Below, in pieces: positions 24,216-33,349 of a stretch of 38,955 nt of DNA (position 1 is its first letter; every line of letters starts with the position of its first letter). The notes below the pieces were generated by a model. It had not been told where the DNA came from and did no database searches. It saw only the letters and a program-made list of their open reading frames with translations. Location: the NCBI GenBank assembly GCA_029934085.1, contig JAOZMY010000010.1, positions 1 to 38,955 on the forward strand, written 5' to 3'. A program made the translations under genes and the position numbers. Source of the stretch: a bacterium. Lineage in GTDB: Bacteria; Desulfobacterota; S145-22.

Positions 24216-25341
24216 GGCCCTCAACATCCCCTCTTTCATTGTCATGGACGTCCTGGAACGCGCCCGTGTCCTCGAGGGGCAAGGTATCGACATCATCCAT
24301 ATGGAGGTTGGTGAACCTGACTTTGACACGCCGGACTGTATCGTCCAGGCAGGATGCCAAGCCTTGAAAGAAGGCAAGACCCACTATACGCACAGTCAGG
24401 GACTCCTTCTGCTCCGAGAAGCCATCTGCGAAGATTATCATAAGCGCTACGGCGTCTCTTTCGACCCGGATCAGGTCATCGTCACCATGGGAACTTCCCC
24501 TGCCCTTCTCATGCTCTTTGCCGCCATGCTCGACAAGGATGACGAGATCATCATGACCAACCCCTATTACCCCTGCTACGCTAACATGGTCAAATTCCTT
24601 GGGGGGGTCCCTCGACTCGTCCCGGTCACACCGGAGGAGAGCTTTCATCTAACCCCGGAAAAAATTAAACCTTTCCTTTCAAGAAAAACCAAGGCCATTC
24701 TCATCAATTCCCCTGCCAATCCCACGGGGATGTGCATGGACCCGGAAGTGATGGAAGAAATCGTGGGAATCGGGGTTCCCATCATCTCCGACGAAATCTA
24801 TCATGGGATTCGCTATGAGGGGAAAGATCACTCCTTTCTTGAATTTCAGCAGGAAGCATTCGTCATCAATGGATTCTCCAAACGTTACGCCATGACGGGA
24901 TGGCGCCTGGGGTATTTGGTTGTCCCGAAAAACTGGATCAGACCCCTGCAGAAAATGCAGCAGAACTTTTTCATCTCCGCCTCTGACTTCGCTCAATGGG
25001 CAGGACTCGCCGCCCTCCGGGAGGCTCAACCCGACGTGGACCGCATGGTTCAAACCTACCGGGAACGTCGGGACTATCTCTACACGGCCCTCAACAACCT
25101 CGGGTTCAAGATCTACGATCTTCCCCAGGGGGCCTTTTATCTCTTCGCCGACTGCCGGGAGTTCTCAGAAAACGCTTACACATTCGCCTTCGACATCCTG
25201 GAACATGCCCATGTGGGCATCACACCGGGAATCGATTTCGGCCCCATGGGAGAGGGCTACGTCCGCTTTTCCTACGCCAATTCTCTCGAAAACATCAAAG
25301 AAGGCGTAAAAAGGATCCGCGAATACCTCAAAAATTCTTAA
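24193..25341 (+). CDS. Class I/II PLP-dependent aminotransferase
   Basis: A 382-residue fold-type I aminotransferase. Landmarks: VGEPDFDTP (39-47), the NPYYPCY strand (123-129), NSPANPTG (172-179), SDEIYHGI (199-206) and the Schiff-base lysine Lys230 in GFSKRYAMTGWRLGY, with Arg238 for phosphate binding and a C-terminal VRFSYANS arginine for the substrate carboxylate. These residues indicate an active enzyme of the aspartate/aromatic/alanine aminotransferase group. The exact amino acid pair cannot be read from sequence. AGGAG (24179-24183) precedes the ATG. No clear terminator follows; a 9-base repeat tract begins ten bases after the stop. Confidence 0.92.
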   Translation: MSSNITDKALNIPSFIVMDVLERARVLEGQGIDIIHMEVGEPDFDTPDCIVQAGCQALKEGKTHYTHSQGLLLLREAICEDYHKRYGVSFDPDQVIVTMGTSPALLMLFAAMLDKDDEIIMTNPYYPCYANMVKFLGGVPRLVPVTPEESFHLTPEKIKPFLSRKTKAILINSPANPTGMCMDPEVMEEIVGIGVPIISDEIYHGIRYEGKDHSFLEFQQEAFVINGFSKRYAMTGWRLGYLVVPKNWIRPLQKMQQNFFISASDFAQWAGLAALREAQPDVDRMVQTYRERRDYLYTALNNLGFKIYDLPQGAFYLFADCREFSENAYTFAFDILEHAHVGITPGIDFGPMGEGYVRFSYANSLENIKEGVKRIREYLKNS

Positions 25342-25350
25342 GGCAACACC

Positions 25351-25412
25351 ACAAACCAAACAAACCCAATAAACGAGACAAACCAGACAACCAGATAAAC
25401 GAAACAAACACA
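25351..25412 (+). repeat. Degenerate 9-base tandem tract, consensus AYAAACSAR
   Basis: Units in order: ACAAACCAA, ACAAACCCA, ATAAACGAG, ACAAACCAG, ACAACCAG (one base short), ATAAACGAA, ACAAACACA, then a decayed ATAATCCCA. The tract begins ten bases after the aminotransferase stop and ends before the coaBC promoter. The sense strand contains almost no T. Confidence 0.8.
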
Positions 25413-25444
25413 ATAATCCCACCTACGAATTCAACCGCGTTTTA

Positions 25445-25473
25445 TTGTTTATATCTCGTTTCCGTGGTATATA
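25445..25473 (+). promoter_or_regulatory. Probable promoter for coaBC
   Basis: TTGTTT (25445-25450), a 17-base spacer and TATATA (25468-25473) lie about 35 bases before the TTG start of coaBC, giving a short leader that contains the AGGGGA ribosome site at 25496-25501. Confidence 0.5.
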
Positions 25474-25507
25474 AAGAACGGGATTCTAATTAATTAGGGG
25501 AAACGAC

Positions 25508-26722
25508 TTGGATCAGTTGAAGGGTAAAAAAATACTCATTGCCGTCACAGGCGGTATTGCCGCCTATAAAATACCTGAGCTTACCCGTCTATTTATCAAA
25601 GCCGGATGTGACGTTCAGGTGGCACTGACAGAAAACGCAGTCCGCTTCGTCCAGCCCCTTACCCTGGAAACCTTGACTCATCATCCTGTTCTGATGGATG
25701 ACTTCATCCTCCTGGACGAAGGGGGGATTCCTCACATCGAGGCGACAGCCTGGTGCGACATCCTAATCGTGGCCCCCGCCACGGGAAACGTCATTGGGAA
25801 AGCGGCCGCGGGGATAGCGGACGATATTGTCAGCACCCTTCTTCTGGCCGCGTCGAGGAAACCGGTGCTGTTCGCTCCGGCCATGAACTCACGTATGTAT
25901 CTAAATCCCGTAGTCAAGCGGAATATCGCGCTTCTGCGGGAGATGGGATACCACTTCATCGGCCCCGACGAGGGCGAGATGGCCTGTGGCGAGGAAGGCA
26001 TCGGACGCCTCTCCGACCTGACCTGCATCGTGGAAAAGGTCAAAGACATCTTTACGGTAAAAGACCTTCAAGACCTTACAATCCTCATTTCAGCCGGCCC
26101 CACTCAAGAGCCCATCGACCCCGTCCGCTTCATTACCAACCGCTCCAGCGGTAAGATGGGATACGCCATCGCCAACGCGGCCAAACGCCGGGGCGGGCGA
26201 GTGATCCTCGTCAGCGGGCCCACACGCCTTTCCGTTCCCAAAGAGGGTATCACCCTGATCCGCGTGAAAACGGCCTTGGACATGGAAAGGGAAATCCTGG
26301 AACACTTCCCCTACTCCGACATCGTCATCATGGCCGCGGCTGTGGCCGACTACCGGACGGACAAACCCTTTCCGCAAAAACTGAAAAAATCCGACAAGTC
26401 CTTCAAACTGGAACTCGTTCGGAACCCTGACATCCTCCAGGCCCTGGGCACCCAGAAGACCCATCAGATCCTGGTGGGATTCGCCGCGGAAACAGAAAAA
26501 TTCGAGAAAAACGCCATCCAGAAAATCAAGGATAAAAACCTCGATCTCATCGTGGTCAACGACGTGAGCCAGCCCGACGCGGGCTTCGAGGTGGACACCA
26601 ATCGGATTATGCTGATCGACCGCTTCAACAAGATAAGGAAGTTCCCCCTACAGAGTAAGGAAGATGCGGCCGATACCATCTTAGACAAGATCTTAAAAAT
26701 CAAGAGAAAGGTAGCAGGATAA
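25508..26722 (+). CDS. coaBC: Bifunctional phosphopantothenoylcysteine decarboxylase/phosphopantothenate-cysteine ligase
   Basis: A 404-residue CoaBC, normal length. The N-terminal flavin-dependent decarboxylase (about 1-185) shows GGIAAYK (15-21), the catalytic His76 in GIPHIEATA, the PAMN substrate motif (124-127) and Cys160 in the lid GEMACGEEGIGR. The CoaB ligase half (about 190-402) has SAGPTQEPIDPVRFITN and SSGKMGYAIA, the AAVADYR motif and KLKK. It converts 4'-phosphopantothenate plus cysteine to 4'-phosphopantetheine for coenzyme A. The start is TTG 25508, supported by AGGGGA at 25496-25501. The stop overlaps the next gene's ATG (TAATG). Confidence 0.96.
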   Translation: MDQLKGKKILIAVTGGIAAYKIPELTRLFIKAGCDVQVALTENAVRFVQPLTLETLTHHPVLMDDFILLDEGGIPHIEATAWCDILIVAPATGNVIGKAAAGIADDIVSTLLLAASRKPVLFAPAMNSRMYLNPVVKRNIALLREMGYHFIGPDEGEMACGEEGIGRLSDLTCIVEKVKDIFTVKDLQDLTILISAGPTQEPIDPVRFITNRSSGKMGYAIANAAKRRGGRVILVSGPTRLSVPKEGITLIRVKTALDMEREILEHFPYSDIVIMAAAVADYRTDKPFPQKLKKSDKSFKLELVRNPDILQALGTQKTHQILVGFAAETEKFEKNAIQKIKDKNLDLIVVNDVSQPDAGFEVDTNRIMLIDRFNKIRKFPLQSKEDAADTILDKILKIKRKVAG

Positions 26723-28131
26723 TGGCAGCAAAAAAGAAACCGAAGGAAATAGAAAAGACACTGAAGCTGAGCCCCAAACCCGTATGGGATGTTCTGACCC
26801 AAAAGGAACGTAAGACGGCCCTCGACTTTTCCAAAGGCTACAAAAAATTTCTGGACGCCGCCCGGACGGAACGTGAAGCGGTTCGGGAAATCGTCACCAT
26901 GGCGAAGGCGAAAGGTTTCTCTGAAACTCCTTCAAAAAAACCCTTGAAGTATCTGAAAATAAACAGGGAAAAAAGCATAGCACTCGCGGTCATAGGTAAA
27001 AAACCTCTGACAGAGGGCTTTCGCATCGTCACCTCCCACATCGACGCGCCGAGGCTCGACCTGAAGCAGAATCCCCTCTACGAAGACGTGGATCTCGCGC
27101 TTCTTCGGACCCACTATTACGGAGGTATCAAGAAATACCAGTGGGTCGCCATACCCCTGGCCATTCACGGCACCATCATCAAGAAGGACGGAACCAAGCT
27201 GAACCTGGTCCTTGGAGAGGACGACAAGGATCCCGTCTTCACCATCTGCGATCTCCTCCCCCACCTCTCCCATAAAACGCAGGACACAAAGAAACTCCGC
27301 GACGCTATCGTGGGAGAAAAGCTCACCATCTTGGTAGGCAGCATCCCCTTTCCGGATGAAGAGGCAAAAGAGCGCTTCAAGCTCAACATCCTTGACATCC
27401 TCAACAAGCGCTGGGGACTGGTGGAAGAGGATTTCCTGAGTGCCGAGATCGAAGTAGTGCCGGCCTTCAAGACACGGGACGTGGGTTTCGATGAAAGCCT
27501 GATCGGGGGATACGGACAGGACGACCGGGTCTGCGCCTATTGCAGTCTTCAGGCCATCCTCTCCGTCGAAAAACAGCCCGAATGGACTTCCATCGCCCTC
27601 TTCCTGGACAAAGAAGAAATAGGAAGCGACGGAAACACGGGGGCCAAATCCACCTTTCTCGAACTGGTCGTCAGCGACCTGTTCCGACTCCAGAAAAAGA
27701 ATCCCACCAGTGAGGCCCTGCGCCAGGCCCTGTTCAACGCCAAGGCACTCTCCGCCGACGTCAATGGAGCCATCAACCCTAACTACCAAGACGTCCACGA
27801 GAAACAGAATGCCGCCAGGTTGGGATACGGCGTCTGCGTCACGAAATTCACGGGCTCGGGCGGAAAATACAACGCCAACGACGCCAGCGCCGAATACGTG
27901 GGCGAGATCCGACGTCTCTTCAACGAAAACGGCGTCGTCTGGCAGATGGCGGAACTGGGCAAGGTGGACGAAGGCGGCGGCGGTACCATTGCCAAATACC
28001 TTGCCGAGTACGGTATGGACATGATCGACTGCGGCACGGTTCTTTTGGGCATGCATTCTCCCTTCGAAATCTCAAGCAAAATGGACGTGTATGAAACATT
28101 CAAGGCATACAAGGTGTTTTATATAGGTTAA
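26722..28131 (+). CDS. M18 family aminopeptidase
   Basis: A 469-residue metalloaminopeptidase of the M18 group. Zinc ligands are seen at SHIDAPRLDLK (His106 and Asp108), at DKEEIGSDGNTGAKS in the middle, and at GMHSPFEISSKMD near the C-terminus. The family forms dodecameric tetrahedral cytosolic peptidases that remove N-terminal, often acidic or neutral, residues. A basic N-terminus (AAKKKPKEIEK) precedes the fold. Its ATG overlaps the coaBC stop. Its own TAA stop lies within an AGGTTAA heptamer that begins the following repeat tract. Confidence 0.93.
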   Translation: MAAKKKPKEIEKTLKLSPKPVWDVLTQKERKTALDFSKGYKKFLDAARTEREAVREIVTMAKAKGFSETPSKKPLKYLKINREKSIALAVIGKKPLTEGFRIVTSHIDAPRLDLKQNPLYEDVDLALLRTHYYGGIKKYQWVAIPLAIHGTIIKKDGTKLNLVLGEDDKDPVFTICDLLPHLSHKTQDTKKLRDAIVGEKLTILVGSIPFPDEEAKERFKLNILDILNKRWGLVEEDFLSAEIEVVPAFKTRDVGFDESLIGGYGQDDRVCAYCSLQAILSVEKQPEWTSIALFLDKEEIGSDGNTGAKSTFLELVVSDLFRLQKKNPTSEALRQALFNAKALSADVNGAINPNYQDVHEKQNAARLGYGVCVTKFTGSGGKYNANDASAEYVGEIRRLFNENGVVWQMAELGKVDEGGGGTIAKYLAEYGMDMIDCGTVLLGMHSPFEISSKMDVYETFKAYKVFYIG

Positions 28132-28218
28132 ATGAGGTTAAAGGCTTACCCCGTGAAGTTGGCAAAGCCACCGCGAAGCGGACTTCACTGGGGTTAAGGG
28201 TTAGAGGTTAGAGGTAAA
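28125..28218 (+). repeat. AGGTTAR heptamer tract interrupted by a palindromic element
   Basis: Plus-strand heptamers AGGTTAA (28125-28131, containing the aminopeptidase stop), AGGTTAA (28135-28141) and AGGCTTA (28142-28148) lie left of a structured insert. GGGTTAA, GGGTTAG, AGGTTAG and AGGTAAA (28191-28218) lie right of it. The right arm is in perfect 7-base register. The unit matches the AGGTRAA family at 13.2 and 22.8 kb, again on the sense strand of the flanking genes. Confidence 0.8.
28145..28198 (+). repeat. 54-base element folding as a three-way junction
   Basis: The outer stem pairs CTTACCCCGTGAAGT (28145-28159) with ACTTCACTGGGGTTAAG (28182-28198), with an uninterrupted 7-bp core (GTGAAGT/ACTTCAC), 4 G-C pairs and two single-base bulges. 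Inside are two perfect 4-bp hairpins with three-base loops, TGGC-AAA-GCCA (28160-28170) and CCGC-GAA-GCGG (28171-28181). Only the bulges and loops are unpaired. It could be a REP-like mobile palindrome or a structured RNA in the aminopeptidase-hsp20 interval. There is no coding frame and no T run for a terminator. Confidence 0.7.
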
Positions 28219-28236
28219 AACCTTACCCTTTAAATA

Positions 28237-28264
28237 TTGATTCCTTGTTACACATGATTATATT
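28237..28264 (+). promoter_or_regulatory. Possible promoter for hsp20-lon
   Basis: TTGATT (28237-28242), 16 bases, then TATATT (28259-28264), about 19 bases before the hsp20 ATG. The leader would be short, containing GGGAG at 28271-28275 as ribosome site. No complete heat-shock operator (CIRCE) is present. Confidence 0.4.
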
Positions 28265-28282
28265 TTTCACGGGAGTGTTAAG

Positions 28283-28744
28283 ATGTCTGCGAAATACCAG
28301 CGAGACAACCGAACCCTGATATGGTTAAACCGCGAGATCGACTCGCTGATGCGGCGGATGTTCGAGCTTTTAAACAAGGGAGAAGAGGAGCAGCTCATCG
28401 AGCTGCCTCTTGATATTTTTGAGACAAAAGACGCGCTGGTAGTCATCGCGGACCTTCCCGGCGTAACGAAAGACAACATCGATATCATCGCGCACGGACA
28501 GTGGATTGTCCTGGCAGGAAAGAAGGAAAACACGCAGGACGATATCGAAGGCAAAATCCTGTATCACAGGATAGAAAGGCGGTTCGGGAAATTCATACGG
28601 AAAATCAACATTCCGGAACGATACGATCCGGATGGCACAAAGGCCGAAATGCGGAAAGGAACACTGATCCTCACGATCCCACTGAAACAGAACGTCCCCC
28701 ATCATATTGCCATCACTAAGGAAGAGGAGGAAGAAACCCATTGA
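28283..28744 (+). CDS. Small heat shock protein (Hsp20/alpha-crystallin family)
   Basis: A 153-residue sHSP. The alpha-crystallin domain spans about residues 46-135: [18 protein letters not shown] is the first strand pair, [11 protein letters not shown] the conserved middle, and [14 protein letters not shown] the GxLxIxxP-like final strand. A short N-terminal arm with [14 protein letters not shown] precedes it, and a basic/acidic tail without a clear IXI motif follows. It is an ATP-independent holdase for unfolded proteins. Its TGA overlaps the Lon TTG start (TTGA), so holdase and protease are coupled, consistent with a protein quality control operon. Confidence 0.93.
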   Translation: MSAKYQRDNRTLIWLNREIDSLMRRMFELLNKGEEEQLIELPLDIFETKDALVVIADLPGVTKDNIDIIAHGQWIVLAGKKENTQDDIEGKILYHRIERRFGKFIRKINIPERYDPDGTKAEMRKGTLILTIPLKQNVPHHIAITKEEEEETH

Positions 28745-31338
28745 GCACCAAAGAATCTGAACAGATCCACAACACAGAACCGGAAGAAGAAAAGAACCGT
28801 GCTGAAGAGGTAACGGAAGAGGAGTCCCCTAACCTCTCCCAGCAGAGCGATACAAAGGCCGAAAATACGGCGGAACCGGAAGAGTCGGACGATTCACAAC
28901 CCTCTGAACCGGCCAGCAATACCTCCAGCCCCGATGAAGAGTCTCCCAAAGAAGAGATAAAGACGGAAATTCCCGATATCCTGCCCCTGCTTCCGGTTCG
29001 GGATATTGTCATCTATCCCTACATGATTATTCCGCTCTTCGTGGGCCGAGAGTCGTCCATACAGTCGGTGGACGATGCCCTTTCGAAGAACAGGCTCATT
29101 TTTCTCGCCGCCCAGAAGGTCATGGCCGAGGAAGAGCCCAAACCCGAGGGCATCTACTCCGTCGGCACCGTCGCCACCATCATGCGAATGCTGAAACTCC
29201 CCGACGGCCGCATAAAGATCCTCGTTCAAGGCCTGACAAAGGGGAGGATCATCGACTACGTTCAGACGCAGCCCTACTACGTGGTCAAGATCGAAAAGAT
29301 CAAGGAAACCCCCGTACCCGAGATCACCCTCGAGATAGAGGCATTGATGCGGACAGTCAAGGAGCAACTGGAAAAGATTGTTTCCTACGGGAAGATTCTG
29401 TCTCCCGACCTGGTCGTCATCCTGGACAACATCGAAGACCCGGGCAGGCTGGCCGATCTCATCGCCTCCAACCTGGGGCTCAGCGTCGAGAAGTCTCAGG
29501 AGATCCTCGAGATTCAAGACCCCATCCAGCGCCTCAAACGCCTCAACGAGGTCCTGGGCAAGGAGCTGGAAGTCCTGGAGATGCAGGCCAAGATCCAGTC
29601 CCAAGCCAAAGAAGAGATGACCAAGATGCAGCGGGAGTTCTTCCTGCGGGAGCAGCTCCGGGCCATCAAGAACGAGTTGGGTGAGGGAGACGAAAAAACT
29701 AAGGAAATCAACGAGTTCAAGAAGGCCATTGAAAAGGCCAAGATGCCCAAAGAGGTCAAGAAAGAAGCCCTGAAACAGCTTTCCCGCCTGGAACAGATGC
29801 ACCCTGACTCGGCGGAGGCCTCCATCATCCGCACCTACCTGGAATGGATGGTCGAGCTTCCCTGGAAGAAAACAACCAAGGACAACCTCGACATCAAGAA
29901 GGCCAAAGAGGTTCTGGACGAGGACCACTACGACCTGGAAAAGATTAAAGAACGCATCCTCGAATACCTCAGCGTCAACAAACTCCGTAAGGAACTCAAG
30001 GGACCTATCCTCTGTTTCGTGGGGCCTCCGGGTGTGGGAAAAACCTCTCTCGGTAAATCGATCGCACGTGCCCTGGGGCGCAAATTCGTCCGTATCTCCC
30101 TCGGGGGCATGCGGGACGAGGCAGAGATACGGGGACACCGCCGCACCTATGTGGGCGCCCTTCCCGGCCGGATCATCCAAGGCATCAAACAGGCGGGAAC
30201 CAAGAACCCCGTCTTCATGATGGACGAGATCGACAAGATCGGCACCGACTTCCGGGGAGACCCGGCCTCCGCCCTGTTGGAGGTCCTCGATCCCGAGCAG
30301 AACAACGCCTTCAGCGACCACTATCTCAACGTGCCTTTCGACCTCTCACAGGTCATGTTCATCACGACGGCCAATCTCATCGACCCCATTCCGTCCGCCC
30401 TGAAAGATCGGATGGAAATCCTTCAGCTTTCGGGCTACACCGACGAGGAAAAACTCAAGATCGCAAGGAAATACCTCATTCCACGGCAGATCGAAGAAAA
30501 CGGTATCTCGGACAAAGACATCGAAATCTCCGACAAGGCGATCCTCAGCATCATTCATCACTACACACGCGAAGCGGGGCTGCGAAACCTCGAGCGTGAA
30601 ATCGCCAACATCTGCCGCAAGGTGGCAAAGAAGATCGCCGAGGGGAACCACAAAGGGAAAACCAAGATCACCACCGCAAACCTCCACAAATTCCTCGGCG
30701 TCCCGAAATTTCTTGACGAAGAAGGCGTTCATGAAGACCAGGTGGGTGTCACCACAGGCCTTGCCTGGACTCAGTATGGTGGTGAGATCCTCCACGTGGA
30801 GGCCTCCATCATGAAAGGCAAGGGTCAGCTCACCCTGACCGGGCAGCTTGGAGATGTCATGAAAGAATCGGCACAGGCCGCCCTCACCTACGCGAGGGCC
30901 AACGCCAAGCGCCTGGGGATCAAGGAATCCATCTTCAAGGATCACGACATCCACATTCACGTCCCCGCCGGCGCCATCCCAAAGGATGGGCCTTCCGCAG
31001 GTGTTACCATGGCCACATCACTCATCTCCGTCTTGACCAATACCCCGGTCCATTGGGACGTGGCCATGACCGGTGAGATCACCCTCCACGGACGTATCCT
31101 GCCCATCGGGGGGCTGAAAGAGAAGCTCCTTGCGGCAACCCACGCGGGGATCAAAACGGTGCTCATCCCGTTCGAAAACAAGAAGGATCTCAGCGAAATC
31201 CCCAGAAACGTCAAGAACAAACTCAAGATCATCCCGGTTAAAAGGATGGACGAGATCCTCCCCATCGCCCTGACGAAAGACATCTTCAAAAAATCGAGCG
31301 GCTCAAAAAGGAAGAAAACAACCGACAAGGAGCCATGA
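28741..31338 (+). CDS. lon: ATP-dependent Lon protease with acidic N-terminal extension
   Basis: An 865-residue LonA. Residues 1-76 are a low-complexity extension rich in Glu, Ser and Pro not found in standard Lon. The substrate-binding N domain starts at [13 protein letters not shown] (81-93). The AAA+ module has Walker A GPPGVGKT (428-435), Walker B VFMMDEID (491-498) and the [19 protein letters not shown] loop. The protease domain contains Ser752 in KDGPSAGV and Lys795 in GGLKEKLL, the catalytic dyad. It degrades damaged and regulatory proteins in the cytosol as a hexamer. The start is TTG 28741, overlapping the hsp20 stop. Confidence 0.97.
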   Translation: MSTKESEQIHNTEPEEEKNRAEEVTEEESPNLSQQSDTKAENTAEPEESDDSQPSEPASNTSSPDEESPKEEIKTEIPDILPLLPVRDIVIYPYMIIPLFVGRESSIQSVDDALSKNRLIFLAAQKVMAEEEPKPEGIYSVGTVATIMRMLKLPDGRIKILVQGLTKGRIIDYVQTQPYYVVKIEKIKETPVPEITLEIEALMRTVKEQLEKIVSYGKILSPDLVVILDNIEDPGRLADLIASNLGLSVEKSQEILEIQDPIQRLKRLNEVLGKELEVLEMQAKIQSQAKEEMTKMQREFFLREQLRAIKNELGEGDEKTKEINEFKKAIEKAKMPKEVKKEALKQLSRLEQMHPDSAEASIIRTYLEWMVELPWKKTTKDNLDIKKAKEVLDEDHYDLEKIKERILEYLSVNKLRKELKGPILCFVGPPGVGKTSLGKSIARALGRKFVRISLGGMRDEAEIRGHRRTYVGALPGRIIQGIKQAGTKNPVFMMDEIDKIGTDFRGDPASALLEVLDPEQNNAFSDHYLNVPFDLSQVMFITTANLIDPIPSALKDRMEILQLSGYTDEEKLKIARKYLIPRQIEENGISDKDIEISDKAILSIIHHYTREAGLRNLEREIANICRKVAKKIAEGNHKGKTKITTANLHKFLGVPKFLDEEGVHEDQVGVTTGLAWTQYGGEILHVEASIMKGKGQLTLTGQLGDVMKESAQAALTYARANAKRLGIKESIFKDHDIHIHVPAGAIPKDGPSAGVTMATSLISVLTNTPVHWDVAMTGEITLHGRILPIGGLKEKLLAATHAGIKTVLIPFENKKDLSEIPRNVKNKLKIIPVKRMDEILPIALTKDIFKKSSGSKRKKTTDKEP

Positions 31339-31341
31339 GGC

Positions 31342-32349
31342 GTGGGGGACAAAACATGGAGCGAGTTTGAGATTATCAACCGCTTCTTTCGCACCATAGG
31401 GAATCAGTCAGCCGAAGGCGTCATCACCGGTATCGGTGATGACGCCGCGGTTATATCAGAAACGAGGGAACGACCCCTTCTCATCACCCATGACATGATG
31501 ATCGAGGACATCCACTACAAATCCCGGTGGATGTCTCCTTATCAACTGGCCCGCAAGCTCGTTGCGGTCAATGTCAGCGATATCGCGGCCATGGGAGGAA
31601 AACCCCTTTACGCTCTTCTCGCCCTCGCCCTTCCGGATCCCATGGAAAAAGGCTGGATAGAAGGCTTCAGGAAAGGCCTGGAAGACGCCCTCGACTCATT
31701 CGGCATCACCCTCATCGGCGGAGACACATCCCAATCTCCCGGTCCCGTCATGGTCGCCCTGACGCTCCTCGGGAAGAATGACGACGGCACCCCTATTCTT
31801 CGGCATCACCCGAAGGTGGGGGACACCCTTTACGTCACGGGAACTCTCGGGGACGCCGCCCTCGGCCTGATCATCCTGAATCAGAAGGGGCAAAGCCCCG
31901 CCCTGACGGAAGAAGAAGTCTTCCTCACCCAACGCCATCTCGACCCCATCCCGCGGGCGGTCCTTGGGCAGGAAATCGCCTCGAAACAAATCGCCACCGC
32001 CATGATCGACATCAGCGACGGGTTGATCGCCGACCTGGATCATCTCCTCGAAGAAGCCTCCATCGGCGCGGAAATCCATGTGGAGTCCCTCCCTTATTCG
32101 GAGGCCTTCAAACACGTCGCGTCCCACTACCACGAGTCACCAGAGACCCTGGCCCTCACAGGAGGGGAAGACTACGAACTCCTCTTCACCTCCCCCTTAC
32201 CGCCAGATAGGCTCAGCTTTTCCTCTCCAACAGCAATTACCCCCATCGGCCAAATCACCGACACCCCGGGGATCAAGATATTGAAACACGGAAACCCGGT
32301 GTCCCTGGACGCCAAAGGATTCCAGCACCTCTTTCATCAGAAAGGATAA
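31342..32349 (+). CDS. thiL: Thiamine-monophosphate kinase
   Basis: A 335-residue ThiL of the PurM/AIRS fold, normal length. Features: FEIINRFF near the start, GIGDDAAVI (about 27-35), THDMMIEDIHY with the metal-binding aspartates, NVSDIAAMGGKPLYALLALALP, GGDTSQSPG and DISDGLIADLDHL, and GGEDYELLFT toward the C-terminus. It phosphorylates thiamine monophosphate to thiamine diphosphate with ATP, the last step of cofactor synthesis. The start is GTG 31342, four bases after the lon stop, with AAGGAG at 31327-31332 nine bases upstream; this ribosome site lies within the end of lon. Confidence 0.95.
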   Translation: MGDKTWSEFEIINRFFRTIGNQSAEGVITGIGDDAAVISETRERPLLITHDMMIEDIHYKSRWMSPYQLARKLVAVNVSDIAAMGGKPLYALLALALPDPMEKGWIEGFRKGLEDALDSFGITLIGGDTSQSPGPVMVALTLLGKNDDGTPILRHHPKVGDTLYVTGTLGDAALGLIILNQKGQSPALTEEEVFLTQRHLDPIPRAVLGQEIASKQIATAMIDISDGLIADLDHLLEEASIGAEIHVESLPYSEAFKHVASHYHESPETLALTGGEDYELLFTSPLPPDRLSFSSPTAITPIGQITDTPGIKILKHGNPVSLDAKGFQHLFHQKG

Positions 32350-32353
32350 GATA

Positions 32354-33340
32354 ATGAACAAGGTTTTCATCCAGGATTTACAGGAAAATCAGAACATCGA
32401 CTCCCTCTTTCTCGTGCAGGACAAGCGCGTCCTGGAAACGCGGAACGGGAAACCTTACCTGAGGATTCGTCTGCAAGACAAAACGGGGGAAATTGAGGGA
32501 CGGGTCTGGGAACAGGCCAACGAATACGCCCGTCATTTCAAGATCAACGACTACGTCCGCGTCAAGGGGATCATCACCCAGTTTCAAGGGGAACTTCAAA
32601 TCAACGTCTCCTCCATCCACAAGGTTCCCGTGGAAAAAGTCAATCCGGAAGACTTCCTCCCCGTGGGGAAAAAGGACATCGAGGAGATGACTCAATCCCT
32701 CAAAAAACTCATCGAAAGCCTCGAAGACCCTGACTACAAGGCCCTGCTTTCCGCCTTCTTCGACGACGAGGGATTCATGAAAACCTTCGCACGATCTCCC
32801 GCGGCCAAATCTATGCACCACGCTTGGATCGGGGGACTTCTGGAACACACCCTCTCCATCGCCAGGATCGCGGAACGCATCGTCCGTCACTACGACAAAG
32901 AGGGACTCCCTCTCAACCGGGATCTACTCATCACCGGGGCCGTCCTCCACGATGTGGGCAAGACGAAAGAGCTGGCCAGCATGCCCTCTTTCGAATACAC
33001 CACCGAGGGAAAACTGATCGGCCATCTGGTTATCGGCGTGGAGATGATCGATAACATCGCCGCCAAGATCCCCGGCTTCCCGGAAAAAAAGCTCCAGCAG
33101 ATCAAGCATCTCATCCTGAGTCACCACGGGGACTACGCCTTCGGATCGCCCAAGCTTCCCATGACGTTGGAAGCTATCGCCCTTCACTTCATCGACAATC
33201 TGGACGCCAAGCTCATGGGGGTCTACAGCCACATCCGGAAACACGCCACCGAGGACTCCGATTGGTCTCCCTACCACCGCATCTACGGCCAGATGTTTTA
33301 CGGAGCGGAGATTCCCGAACTGGACGACGAAGAAATTTAG
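32354..33340 (+). CDS. YhaM-like 3'-5' exoribonuclease (OB-fold plus HD domain)
   Basis: A 328-residue protein. Residues about 1-100 form an OB-fold nucleic-acid-binding domain (VFIQDLQENQNIDSLFLVQD, then RIRLQDKTGEIEGRVWEQ). The HD phosphohydrolase domain (about 150-310) shows HHAWIGGLLEHTLSIA, the HD pair in GAVLHDVGKTKEL, and LILSHHGDYAFGSP. This layout is that of YhaM/CbpA-type manganese-dependent exoribonucleases that trim RNA or DNA 3' ends. It is four bases after thiL with AAAGGA before the ATG. An oligoribonuclease role is likely but other nucleic acid phosphodiesters are possible. Confidence 0.9.
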   Translation: MNKVFIQDLQENQNIDSLFLVQDKRVLETRNGKPYLRIRLQDKTGEIEGRVWEQANEYARHFKINDYVRVKGIITQFQGELQINVSSIHKVPVEKVNPEDFLPVGKKDIEEMTQSLKKLIESLEDPDYKALLSAFFDDEGFMKTFARSPAAKSMHHAWIGGLLEHTLSIARIAERIVRHYDKEGLPLNRDLLITGAVLHDVGKTKELASMPSFEYTTEGKLIGHLVIGVEMIDNIAAKIPGFPEKKLQQIKHLILSHHGDYAFGSPKLPMTLEAIALHFIDNLDAKLMGVYSHIRKHATEDSDWSPYHRIYGQMFYGAEIPELDDEEI

Positions 33341-33349
33341 CCAAACCCC

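Noticed and set aside
25351-25412. CRISPR array
   Set aside because: The units are contiguous 9-base tandem copies without spacers; the heptamer tracts are excluded for the same reason.
26932-28056. 374-codon minus-strand open frame
   Set aside because: Complement of the M18 aminopeptidase; no recognisable domain.
28255-28281. CIRCE heat-shock operator before hsp20
   Set aside because: GAGTGTTAA resembles the right half, but the left half nine bases upstream is not TTAGCACTC.
28894-30321. 475-codon minus-strand open frame
   Set aside because: Complement of lon, with the Leu/Gly/Asp/Val/Phe-rich composition of an antisense shadow; no motif and no ribosome site of note.
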